Assembly: GCA_021794095.1 (NCBI GenBank)
Contig: JAJYRN010000007.1
Span: 62,001 to 126,000, forward strand
From: Acidobacteriota bacterium
GTDB taxonomy: Bacteria > Acidobacteriota > Holophagae > Holophagales > Holophagaceae
Direction: 5' to 3'
DNA: 64,000 nucleotides
Part shown: positions 22,447 through 30,246 of the stretch, piece by piece
How positions within the stretch are numbered: position 1 is the first letter of the stretch
How the letters are laid out: each line of letters opens with the position of its first letter
Notes under the pieces: model-generated
Databases searched by the model: none
What the model saw: the letters and a program-made list of their open reading frames with translations, nothing else
Told to the model about the DNA's origin: nothing
Program-made: the position numbers and the translations under genes

Positions 22447-24737
22447 CCACGACCATGAGCCTGGAACCTTCCGCCGTGACCGCCGCCACCCATTCGGGCA
22501 GCCTCCTCTGGCTGATCCCCTTCCTGCCCTTCTTCGGCTTCCTGCTGAATGGCCTGACGGGCCGGAAGCTGCGCAGTACCAAGGTGGTGGATGCCATCGC
22601 CCTGGGCAGCGTCGGGATCTCCTTCCTCCTGACCCTCTTCCATTTCGCCCAACTCATCGGCCTGCCCGCCGATAGCCGTTCCATCCATCAGACCCTCTGG
22701 ACCTGGTTCGATGTGGGCGGCGCCCATGTGCTGGGCGGCCTCACCACCTTCAAGATTGCCTGGGCGTACAAATTCGATGCGCTGAGCGCCTGCATGGCCC
22801 TGTTGGTGACGGGCGCTGGCTTCCTCATCCACCTTTTCAGCACCGGCTACATGGCGGAGGAGCGCAACGACGGGCGCTACTACCGCTTCATGGCCTACAT
22901 GAACCTGTTCGTGTTCAGCATGCTGAACCTGGTGCTGGGCGCCAACATCCTGATGATGTTCCTGGGCTGGGAAGGGGTGGGCCTCTGCTCCTACCTGCTC
23001 ATCGGCTTCTACTTCGAGAAGGAGTTCGCGGCGGTTGCGGGCAAGAAGGCCTTTGTCACCAACCGCATCGGCGATTTCGGCTTCATGATCGGGTTCTTCC
23101 TGATCCTCATGGTCTTCGGCAGCCTCGACTACGACACGCTCATGGGCTCCGTGCGCGGAATCATGGCGCTGCCCTCCATCACCCTGTTCCACCACACGGC
23201 CAGTCCCACCTGGTGGTTCAACCTCATCGGCTGCTGCCTCTTCGTGGGTGCCATGGGCAAGTCGGCTCAGATTCCCCTGTATGTCTGGCTGCCCGATGCC
23301 ATGGCGGGCCCCACCCCGGTCTCCGCGCTGATCCACGCCGCGACCATGGTGACCAGCGGCCTCTACATGATCACCCGGCTGAATTTCATCTACATCAATG
23401 CTCCGGTGGCGCTCTCGGTGGTGCTGCTCTTCGGCTCCCTCACGGCCTTTGTGGCCGCGACCATGGGCCTGGCCCAGTACGACATCAAGAAAGTCCTGGC
23501 CTACTCCACCGTGAGCCAGTTGGGCTACATGTTCATGGGCATGGGCGCCGGAGCGTTCGCCTCGGGCATGTTCCACGTCTTCACCCACGCCTTCTTCAAG
23601 GCCAGCCTCTTCCTCGGATCCGGCGCCGTCATCGCGGCCTGCCACCATGAGCAGGACATGCGGAACATGGGCGGCCTGCGCAAGCTCATGCCCATCACCT
23701 CGCTCGCCATGATCCTGGCCACCTTCGCCATCGCGGGCATCTTCCCGTTCTCGGGGTTCTTCTCCAAGGACGAAATCCTCTGGCAGGTGTTCAACGGGTG
23801 GTATCACCACGGCTTGTATAACGGCCCAGCGCTGAACCTCGTGGCCTGGATCCTGGGCATGCTGGGCGCCTTCTTCACGGCCTTCTACATGACCCGCCTC
23901 ATCGCCATGACCTTCTACGGCGACTACCGCGGCGCGGGGAACGATCCCTACGGATTGAGCGTGCCATCCGCGGCCCACGCCCATGACGATCATGGCCATG
24001 ATGACGACCACGCGCATGGGGCTCACGGGCACGACAGCCATGGTGCCCAGGCTCATCATGGGCATGGCCATGCTCCCACTGAGGTCTCCTGGCGGATGTG
24101 GCTGCCGGTGCTCATCCTCGCGTGCCTGGCGACGGTGGGCGGCTTCCTGAACTACCCCGAGAGTCTCCACCGCATCCTGCCCATCGTGCCCGCAGAGCTG
24201 TTCACCAAGTGGATCGAGCCGCTGCTCTACCAGGTGGCGCCCGTCGTCCATGTGGAACATGCCCCTCCGGCCATCGAGTACGGGCTCATGCTGTGGGCCA
24301 CCCTTGTCTGGGCCCCCAGCGCCATGATCCTGGCCTGGTGGATCTACAAGGTGGATCCCAGCTGGAGCCGGGCGAAGGCCTTCGTGGCGCGCTTCCCCAA
24401 CCTCTACCGCTGGGTGAACGCCAAGTACTACGTGGACGAGTTCTACGAGGCGGCCCTCATCGGCCCCACCAAGCGCTTCTCTGCCCAGCTCTGGAGCTTC
24501 GACACCTGGGTGGTGGATGGCATGGTCAACGGCGCGGCCCGCTTCACCGTGCTCTGGGCCGACAGCATGCACTGGGTGGACCAGAAGATCGTGGATGGCC
24601 TGGTCAATGGCGTGGCGTGGCTGATCCAGCAGACCAGCCTGGTGTTCCGCCGTCTGCAGAGCGGCCGGTTCCAGCACTACGCCTTCGTGATGTTCCTCGG
24701 TTTCCTCGTCTTCGCATTCTGGAAATTCCTGGCCTGA
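22443..24737 (+). CDS. nuoL: NADH-quinone oxidoreductase subunit L with His/Asp-rich insert
   Basis: 764 residues, longer than the usual 610-680. Antiporter-like pump subunit with the conserved LGWEGVGLCSYLLIGFYF, GKSAQIPLYVWLPDAMAGPT and KVLAYSTVSQLGYM segments and the long C-terminal lateral helix (about 690-764). Between pump helices, residues about 508-545 form a loop of His, Asp, Gly and Ala (HAHDDHGHDDDHAHGAHGHD), a typical metal-chelating run. The start overlaps nuoK by 4 bp. The insert is probably a surface loop; a role in zinc or nickel buffering is speculation. Confidence 0.95.
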   Translation: MTTTMSLEPSAVTAATHSGSLLWLIPFLPFFGFLLNGLTGRKLRSTKVVDAIALGSVGISFLLTLFHFAQLIGLPADSRSIHQTLWTWFDVGGAHVLGGLTTFKIAWAYKFDALSACMALLVTGAGFLIHLFSTGYMAEERNDGRYYRFMAYMNLFVFSMLNLVLGANILMMFLGWEGVGLCSYLLIGFYFEKEFAAVAGKKAFVTNRIGDFGFMIGFFLILMVFGSLDYDTLMGSVRGIMALPSITLFHHTASPTWWFNLIGCCLFVGAMGKSAQIPLYVWLPDAMAGPTPVSALIHAATMVTSGLYMITRLNFIYINAPVALSVVLLFGSLTAFVAATMGLAQYDIKKVLAYSTVSQLGYMFMGMGAGAFASGMFHVFTHAFFKASLFLGSGAVIAACHHEQDMRNMGGLRKLMPITSLAMILATFAIAGIFPFSGFFSKDEILWQVFNGWYHHGLYNGPALNLVAWILGMLGAFFTAFYMTRLIAMTFYGDYRGAGNDPYGLSVPSAAHAHDDHGHDDDHAHGAHGHDSHGAQAHHGHGHAPTEVSWRMWLPVLILACLATVGGFLNYPESLHRILPIVPAELFTKWIEPLLYQVAPVVHVEHAPPAIEYGLMLWATLVWAPSAMILAWWIYKVDPSWSRAKAFVARFPNLYRWVNAKYYVDEFYEAALIGPTKRFSAQLWSFDTWVVDGMVNGAARFTVLWADSMHWVDQKIVDGLVNGVAWLIQQTSLVFRRLQSGRFQHYAFVMFLGFLVFAFWKFLA

Positions 24738-24765
24738 GCCCTACGCCCTTCTGGTTGGAGTCCCC

Positions 24766-26391
24766 ATGTTCACCGCAAACACGACACTGATGCTGGTGGC
24801 GACCTTCTTGCCCTTCCTGGGCGCGCTGGTCCTGCTTCTGGTGCCCAAGGGCCAGCGCAAGGTCTTCGAATACGGCTCCCTGGCCGTGATGATCGTCAGC
24901 TTCCTGCTGAGCGTCCCGTTCTGGTTCGGCTATGACCGCGCCAGCGATGCGGTCCAGTGGTTCCATGCCTGGACCTGGATTCCGTCCCTCGGCGTGAAGT
25001 TCGCCGTGGGCATGGATGGCATCAGCCTGCTGCTCTGGCTGTTGACCACCTTCATCGGGCCCATCGCCATCGCCTGTTCCTTCAGTGCCATCCAGGAGCG
25101 CCACAAGGAGTACTACCTCTGGATGCTGGTGCTCCAGACGGCCATGCTCGGCGTCTTCATCACCCAGGACATGTTCCTCTTCTACCTGTTCTGGGAAGTG
25201 ATGCTGGTGCCGATGTACTTCCTCATCGCCATCTGGGGCGGACCGCAGAGGCTCTACGCCGCCATCAAGCTCTTCCTATACACCCTGGCCGGTTCGGTGC
25301 TCATGCTGGTGGCCATCCTGGCCATCTACTTCCTGCAACACAAGACGACCGGCGTGTATGACTTCTCGCTGGCCAGCTTCCAGGCCATGGCGCCCATCAT
25401 CGCCCAGCAGTCCAAGACCTTCCAGATCCTCATGGCCCTGGCCTTCTTCATCGGCTTCGCCATCAAGGTGCCGATGTTCCCCTTCCACACCTGGCTTCCG
25501 GATGCCCACGTGCAGGCGCCGACCGCCGGTTCCGTCATCCTGGCCGCCATCCTCCTGAAGATGGGCACCTACGGCTTCGTGCGCTTCCTGCTGCCCATCC
25601 TGCCCGGCGCCACCAAGGAGCTGATGCCCTACTTCCTCACGCTGGCCCTCATCGGCATCATCTATGGCGCGCTGGTGGCCATGATCCAGAAGGACATGAA
25701 GAAGCTGGTGGCCTACTCCTCCGTGAGCCACCTCGGCATGTGCATGCTCGGCCTGTTCGCCCTGAACCCCTACGGCATCAAGGGCGGCCTGCTCCAGATG
25801 ATCAACCACGGCATTTCCACGAGCGGACTCTTCCTCGCGGTGGGCATCGTCTATGAGCGGCGACACACCCGCATGATCGCGGATTTCGGCGGCCTCTCGA
25901 AGAGCATGCCCGTCTACGCCACCATCTTCATGATCATGACCATGAGCAGCCTGGGCCTGCCGCTGCTGAACGGGTTCATCGGCGAAGGCGTCATCCTCAT
26001 GGGGGCCTTCCAGGCTTTCCCCTGGGCCGCCGTGGTGGCCACGCTGGGCATCATCCTCGGCGCCGCCTACCTGCTGTGGATGTATCAGCGCGTCATGTTC
26101 GGACCCATCACCCCCGTCAACGAGAAGATGGAGGATCTGAACCTCCGCGAGGTGCTCTACTTCGCGCCTCTGGTCATCGTCGCCTTCTGGATCGGCATGT
26201 ATCCCAAGCCGATCATGGATGTCATGGACGCTCCGGTCCGGAAGCTGGTCACCCAGGTGAACCCCGACTTCTACAAGGCTGAGTCGCTGGCGGCTCAGCA
26301 GGCCGCAGCCGCCCGGGTGGGCATGCGCGGGATGGAAGCGCCCGAAGCCCAAGAAACGCCTCTCGCAATGACCCACGGGGGAGGCCACTGA
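24766..26391 (+). CDS. nuoM: NADH-quinone oxidoreductase subunit M
   Basis: 541 residues with about 14 membrane helices. It is the second antiporter-like proton pump of the membrane arm. The signature includes FWEVMLVPMYFLIAIWGG (about 144-161), KVPMFPFHTWLPDAHVQAPT and LVAYSSVSHLGMCMLGLF with the pump lysines. The last 25 residues are a non-conserved tail (MRGMEAPEAQETPLAMTHGG). The stop overlaps the nuoN ATG by 1 nt. Confidence 0.96.
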   Translation: MFTANTTLMLVATFLPFLGALVLLLVPKGQRKVFEYGSLAVMIVSFLLSVPFWFGYDRASDAVQWFHAWTWIPSLGVKFAVGMDGISLLLWLLTTFIGPIAIACSFSAIQERHKEYYLWMLVLQTAMLGVFITQDMFLFYLFWEVMLVPMYFLIAIWGGPQRLYAAIKLFLYTLAGSVLMLVAILAIYFLQHKTTGVYDFSLASFQAMAPIIAQQSKTFQILMALAFFIGFAIKVPMFPFHTWLPDAHVQAPTAGSVILAAILLKMGTYGFVRFLLPILPGATKELMPYFLTLALIGIIYGALVAMIQKDMKKLVAYSSVSHLGMCMLGLFALNPYGIKGGLLQMINHGISTSGLFLAVGIVYERRHTRMIADFGGLSKSMPVYATIFMIMTMSSLGLPLLNGFIGEGVILMGAFQAFPWAAVVATLGIILGAAYLLWMYQRVMFGPITPVNEKMEDLNLREVLYFAPLVIVAFWIGMYPKPIMDVMDAPVRKLVTQVNPDFYKAESLAAQQAAAARVGMRGMEAPEAQETPLAMTHGGGH

Positions 26392-27857
26392 TGACCGGCT
26401 TCGCGCAGGGGCTTCTGGATGCGCTCCTTCAGGATGCGCATCTGATCGTGCCCCAACTGTTCCTGATCACTGTGGCCACCCTCATGCTCTGGCCCGGCGA
26501 CCTGTTCGTGAGCCGGACCGAGAAACACCGGTGGGCGTCCGTCACCCTCGTCGTGCTGGGCGTCACCGCCTGGCTGGTGGCGCGGGTGGACAATGGCCTC
26601 GGCTTTGGCCGCATGTTCCAGATGGATGGGCTCACCCGCGGCTTCCAGCTGCTCTGCATCCTGGGCGCCGCAGGCGCCGTGGCCCTGAGCCAGCGGGTGC
26701 TGAACGGCCTCAAGCAGCAGACCGTGGAGTACTACGCCCTGATCTTGTTTTCCCTGGCCGGGATGCTTTTCCTGTGTGGAGCGTCCGACCTCATCTCCGT
26801 CTATTTCAGCCTTGAGCTGATGGCGATCTCCATCTACATCCTGGTGGCCTACCTCCGGGACTGGAAGACCAGTGTGGAGGCCGGCCTCAAGTATTTCCTT
26901 CTGGGCGCCTTCTCCAGCGGCATCCTCGTCTACGGCATCAGCCTTCTCTACGGAGCCGCAGGCGGAACCACCACCAATCTGGCGGATCTCGGACAGGCTC
27001 TGGCGCTGGTGCCGAAAGCGGATTCCCTCCTGGTTTTCGGTGGGGTCCTGATGGTGCTGGTGGGGATGTCCTTCAAGGTGGCTGCGGTGCCCTTCCACAT
27101 GTGGTCGCCGGACGCCTACGAGGGCGCGCCCACGCCCATCACTGCCTTCATGGCCACGGCGCCCAAGGCTGCGGCCCTGGCGGCCTTCCTGCGCGTATTC
27201 GGCACCGGCTTCCACAGCCTGTTCACCATCTGGGTGCTGCCGCTCTCGTATATCGCCGCTGCCAGCATGATCCTCGGCAATGTGGCGGCGGTCCGCCAGG
27301 TGAGCATGAAGCGCCTGCTGGCCTACTCCAGCATCGCCCATGTGGGCTACATGCTGTTGGGCGTCCTTTCGGCCGATCCGGTAGCCGGGGCCCAGGCTGT
27401 GTGGCTCTACATGGCCATCTACGTGGTCATGAACTTCGGCGCCTTCGCGGTGGTGATCTACCTCCAGGGCCAGGGCGAGGGCGAGCGCATCGAGGATTTC
27501 CGGGGCCTGGGCCGCAAGCACCCCGTCCTGGGCTTCGCGATGATGATATTCCTGCTCAGCCTCGCGGGCATCCCGCCGCTGCTGGGGTTCTTCGGCAAGT
27601 TCTACCTGTTCAAGCTCGCCATCGAGCAAGGCCATGTCACCCTCACGGTGATCGCGCTCCTCACCAGTGCCATCAGCGCCTACTACTACCTGGGTGTGGT
27701 CGCCCAAATGTATTTCAAGGAGCCCACCGAGGGCGAGGCTCCAGCCCTGGGTGGCCTTCCCGCCTTCATCGTGGGTGTGGCCTGTTTCCTGATTCTGGTG
27801 GGCACGGCGTTCGGCCCCTGGCTGCTGGATTGGGCGGGCAAGGTCGCGCTGGGTTGA
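26391..27857 (+). CDS. nuoN: NADH-quinone oxidoreductase subunit N
   Basis: 488 residues with about 14 membrane helices, the third antiporter-like subunit and last gene of the operon. The conserved blocks are YFSLELMAISIYILVAYLRD (about 140), FKVAAVPFHMWSPDAYEGAP (about 226) and LLAYSSIAHVGYMLLGVL (about 309). Its stop codon lies within hairpin repeat R2, and an intrinsic terminator follows 105 bp later. Confidence 0.96.
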   Translation: MTGFAQGLLDALLQDAHLIVPQLFLITVATLMLWPGDLFVSRTEKHRWASVTLVVLGVTAWLVARVDNGLGFGRMFQMDGLTRGFQLLCILGAAGAVALSQRVLNGLKQQTVEYYALILFSLAGMLFLCGASDLISVYFSLELMAISIYILVAYLRDWKTSVEAGLKYFLLGAFSSGILVYGISLLYGAAGGTTTNLADLGQALALVPKADSLLVFGGVLMVLVGMSFKVAAVPFHMWSPDAYEGAPTPITAFMATAPKAAALAAFLRVFGTGFHSLFTIWVLPLSYIAAASMILGNVAAVRQVSMKRLLAYSSIAHVGYMLLGVLSADPVAGAQAVWLYMAIYVVMNFGAFAVVIYLQGQGEGERIEDFRGLGRKHPVLGFAMMIFLLSLAGIPPLLGFFGKFYLFKLAIEQGHVTLTVIALLTSAISAYYYLGVVAQMYFKEPTEGEAPALGGLPAFIVGVACFLILVGTAFGPWLLDWAGKVALG

Positions 27858-27953
27858 CATGAACGAGGGGGGACCGCCTGCTCACCTTCGGTTTGCGGTG
27901 CATCCCCATGCGGTATCCCGGCCAAGCCGGGACACCACGTCTGGTTCGCCGAC
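27855..27953 (+). repeat. Hairpin repeat family 1, copy R2
   Basis: Starts at the nuoN stop. The first 29 nt (27855-27883) are identical to the minus strand of 63669-63697, and the rest matches R1 and R3 in part. It contains a perfect 7-bp hairpin, TCCCGGC-CAA-GCCGGGA, near 27915-27931. An open frame beginning MNEGGPPAHLRF is present but has no similarity beyond the repeat. Confidence 0.6.
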
Positions 27954-27961
27954 CTACACTG

Positions 27962-27991
27962 AAAAGGCGCGGAATCAGACCCGCGCCTTTT
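27962..27991 (+). terminator. Intrinsic terminator after nuoN
   Basis: Perfect 11-bp stem, AAAAGGCGCGG (27962-27972) with CCGCGCCTTTT (27981-27991), and an 8-nt loop. The T run forms the end of the stem, so it may work in both directions. It separates the nuo operon from the atp genes. Confidence 0.75.
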
Positions 27992-28007
27992 CGCGTCAGG
28001 GGGCTCG

Positions 28008-28295
28008 ATGATCTTCAGGCGACGAGGCAGGGCAGGGGGTCCCGGGGACCGGAGCCTCTGGGGCGACCTCGTCTCTCTGGGCCTGATCTTTCCCATCAGC
28101 ATCACCCTGGGCTTTTTTCTGGGACGGTGGATCGGAGCCCAGTTCGGCCATGGGCAGGGCGGCGGCTTGGTCGGTTTGTGCTGGGGCATCGCGACGGCCT
28201 TCTGGGAACTCTACAAGGTCGCCCAGCGGGTGGTGCGCTGGGACGCCCAGGAAACGCGCCGCATCGAGAAGGACCGGGATTCCCATGAGCCCTGA
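28008..28295 (+). CDS. AtpZ/AtpI-family small membrane protein
   Basis: 95 residues with two hydrophobic helices (about 21-41 and 50-70) joined by a short GHGQGGG turn, and basic termini: the AtpZ/AtpQ layout found in front of F0 genes. These proteins form Mg/Ca channels or help assemble the c-ring with AtpI. The end overlaps the next gene by 11 bp, so the two are coupled. Subfamily is uncertain because these proteins are short and divergent. Confidence 0.75.
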   Translation: MIFRRRGRAGGPGDRSLWGDLVSLGLIFPISITLGFFLGRWIGAQFGHGQGGGLVGLCWGIATAFWELYKVAQRVVRWDAQETRRIEKDRDSHEP

Positions 28296-28674
28296 TGGCC
28301 GGCACCACCTCCACTGGGCCACCCGGTTCCAGGTTGGCCTGTTGTTGCTGGGCCTCTTCCTCTGGGGCGGGTTGCGTTCCTGGGGGGCGGCGCTGGCCTT
28401 TCTGGTGGGAGGACTCACCAGTCTCGCCTACTGGGGACTCCACTGGCTCATCACGGCCCGGATGCTGACCCCTTCGGTGCGGTTGCGTTGGGTGTACGGC
28501 GTGCTGTCCCTTGGCAAACTGGCGTTGATCATCGTGGTTTTACGTGTGATGATAGGCAGGTTTCCAGCGGAAACCCTGCCACTGGTGACGGGTCTGCTTC
28601 TCTTTGTGGCGGGCATCCTGTTGGAGGCCCTTCGGCTCGTCCTCCGCGCCACTGCGTCCTTCCCCCCTGATTAG
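28285..28674 (+). CDS. AtpI-like ATP synthase accessory protein
   Basis: 129 residues with four membrane helices (about 17-32, 36-57, 72-90, 97-118), the topology of ATP synthase subunit I. It starts at ATG 28285 inside the end of the AtpZ-like gene and precedes atpB by 13 bp. AtpI family members help assemble the c-ring. Sequence conservation in the family is low, so the call leans on length, topology and place. Confidence 0.7.
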   Translation: MSPDGRHHLHWATRFQVGLLLLGLFLWGGLRSWGAALAFLVGGLTSLAYWGLHWLITARMLTPSVRLRWVYGVLSLGKLALIIVVLRVMIGRFPAETLPLVTGLLLFVAGILLEALRLVLRATASFPPD

Positions 28675-28687
28675 AGGCGTCCCCAAG

Positions 28688-29428
28688 ATGGAACATCACC
28701 CATCGATGCTTTCCCAGTGGCTGACCCTGGTCCTCCACCTGACCCGGCACGCCTGGCCCGGCTTCGCCCATGGCGAAGCCCTGTCCTTCCTGGAACGGTA
28801 TGACAACCTCCTGAACGCCACCCTGGCCGCCCTTCTGGCCATGCTGATCACGGGGCTCGTGCGGCGCGGCCTGACGCGGGTGCCAGGCCCCCTCCAGCAG
28901 ATGGCGGAGTCCATCGTGGGTGGCCTGCGCGACCTCACCGTGGACAGCATTCCCCATCACGGCGAGCGTTACCTCCCCTTCATTGGCACCATCACCCTCT
29001 TCGTCTTCTTCAACAACATCTTCGGCCTGATTCCCGGGCTCAGCCCGGCCACCAGCACCTGGAGCGTGACCCTGGCGGCTGCACTGGTGGTGTTCGCCTA
29101 CTACAATTTCCACGGCATGCGGGAGCACGGCATCGTCAAGTACTGGTCCCATTTCGCCGGACCGCTGCCCTGGTACACCTTCATGTGGATCCTGCTGCTG
29201 CCGCTGGAACTGCTGGGACTGTTTTCCCGCATCCTCAGCCACTCCCTGCGTCTCTTTGGCAACATCGCCGGTGAGCACGTCGTGGCTGGCATTTTCTTCG
29301 CCCTGATGCCGCTCCTGCTGCCGATCCCCATGATGGTGCTGGGCCTCTTCTTCGGGCTGGTCCAGACCTTCGTGTTCGCCCTGCTCACGATCATCTACCT
29401 CAGCGGGGCGGTCTCCCACGAGCATTGA
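28688..29428 (+). CDS. atpB: ATP synthase F0 subunit a
   Basis: 246 residues with about six membrane helices. It carries the proton half-channel helix [20 protein letters not shown] (about 181-200) with the essential arginine, followed by [37 protein letters not shown] near 107 is also typical. It starts at ATG 28688. Subunit b, delta and the F1 genes are not downstream, so the ATP synthase genes are split between loci. Confidence 0.95.
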   Translation: MEHHPSMLSQWLTLVLHLTRHAWPGFAHGEALSFLERYDNLLNATLAALLAMLITGLVRRGLTRVPGPLQQMAESIVGGLRDLTVDSIPHHGERYLPFIGTITLFVFFNNIFGLIPGLSPATSTWSVTLAAALVVFAYYNFHGMREHGIVKYWSHFAGPLPWYTFMWILLLPLELLGLFSRILSHSLRLFGNIAGEHVVAGIFFALMPLLLPIPMMVLGLFFGLVQTFVFALLTIIYLSGAVSHEH

Positions 29429-29435
29429 TGCCGTC

Positions 29436-29502
29436 CGGGGGGTGCCCGCTCGCGGGCAAGGCCCTCCCGGGACCCCCCGCGTGTCATCCCGGCGGAGCCG
29501 GG
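29436..29502 (+). promoter_or_regulatory. Hairpins in the atpB-atpE intergenic region
   Basis: An outer stem CGGGGGGT/ACCCCCCG (29436-29443 with 29472-29479) encloses TGCCCGC-TC-GCGGGCA (29443-29458). A third hairpin, CCCGGC-GGA-GCCGGG, is at 29488-29502. There is no T run, so these are more likely RNA-stability or processing signals than a terminator. Subunit c is needed in many copies per complex, and such structures often raise its share of the message. Confidence 0.4.
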
Positions 29503-29582
29503 CCTCCGCGCCATCCCAATCGGTTCTACCCTCACCCGCCCTCAGGATTCCGAACCCCAAGGGCACCTCAAGGAGCACTCCC

Positions 29583-29885
29583 ATGAAGAAGTTCCTCACC
29601 ACCGCCTTCCTCTTCACCATGGCCGTCGCGGCCTTCGCCCAGGGCGTGCCCGCGGCGGCTGCCGGCAACGGCATTTTCGATGGCCGCTTCCTGGCCCACC
29701 TCTCCCTCGCCATCGCGGCCGCCGGCTGCGGTCTCGGCCAGGGCAAGGCCGTGGCCACCGCCTGCGAGGGCGTGGCGCGCAATCCCCAGGCGGGCGGCAA
29801 GATCATGGTCACCATGATCATCGGCCTGGCCATGATCGAGGCCCTGGTGATCTACGTGCTCGTGGCCGCGTTCGCCATCAAGTAG
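29583..29885 (+). CDS. atpE: ATP synthase F0 subunit c
   Basis: 100 residues from ATG 29583. Residues 1-20 ([20 protein letters not shown]) look like a signal peptide and are extra relative to the usual 70-80-residue subunit c. The two-helix hairpin follows, with [20 protein letters not shown], the polar loop ARNPQAG and the ion-binding Glu in [14 protein letters not shown]. The residue after that Glu is Ala, and the Gln/Ser-Thr signature of sodium-type rings is not seen, so proton coupling is likely. A processed N-terminus is inference. Confidence 0.93.
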   Translation: MKKFLTTAFLFTMAVAAFAQGVPAAAAGNGIFDGRFLAHLSLAIAAAGCGLGQGKAVATACEGVARNPQAGGKIMVTMIIGLAMIEALVIYVLVAAFAIK

Positions 29886-29889
29886 GCTC

Positions 29890-30162
29890 AGGAGCTGGAA
29901 CGGAATAAGCAATGCCATCGCGCGGGGTGCCGGGCAAGTGAGTCAAGGAGGCTGAGGTTCCAGCGGAGCGGGACTCCGTGAACCGAAGCCGACGCGGGAT
30001 CGCGCAGCCCGCCACCCCGCGCCCGGAGGGTTGACGCCCATCCGCGCGCCCCGCGGCGTCAGGGCCCTTGAACCATGAACCACATGGCCCTGCGGGCCCT
30101 TCCTTGCGGATGCATCGCGGCTGGGCGTCAACGATGGCAACGATTATTCCGTTCCAGCTCCT
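29890..30162 (+). ncRNA. Candidate structured RNA element, copy B
   Basis: 273 bp directly after atpE. Stem I is 29890-29908 with 30144-30162 (19 bp, perfect). Stem II is 29920-29929 with 30013-30022, extended by 29931-29935/30007-30011. Stem III is 30030-30040 with 30122-30132. Small hairpins are at 29964-29978 and 30073-30087, with a pair 30062-30067/30094-30099. The order and loops match copy A, while the stem sequences differ and stay paired. It lies between atpE and the terminator at 30175, so the atp transcript should contain it. No protein is encoded. Identity with any known RNA family was not established. Confidence 0.6.
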
Positions 30163-30174
30163 CAGCGCATGCAG

Positions 30175-30209
30175 ACGGGGCGCACCGGATTGGGGCGCCC
30201 CGTTTTTTT
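30175..30209 (+). terminator. Strong intrinsic terminator of the atp genes
   Basis: Perfect 9-bp stem ACGGGGCGC (30175-30183) with GCGCCCCGT (30195-30203), an 11-nt loop and a run of seven T (30203-30209). It ends the atpB-atpE transcript beyond structured element copy B. Confidence 0.85.
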
Positions 30210-30246
30210 ATGAGTATGTGTTCCTGTAGATGAGATCCTTGCAACC

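Noticed and set aside
22392-24677. Long antisense open frame (761 codons) over nuoL, and similar ones over nuoD-H, nuoN, pilB and the TPR gene
   Set aside because: GC-rich third positions keep opposite frames open. The translations are low-complexity and match nothing, while the sense frames encode clear families.
27893-28288. ORF beginning MRCIPMRYPGQAGTPRLVRR
   Set aside because: It is a translation of hairpin repeat R2 and the terminator, and it overlaps the AtpZ-like gene in another frame.
16634-30162. Firm identification of the element as HEARO/omega RNA
   Set aside because: No IscB- or TnpB-like gene nearby and no model search possible here. It is kept only as a comparison to run.
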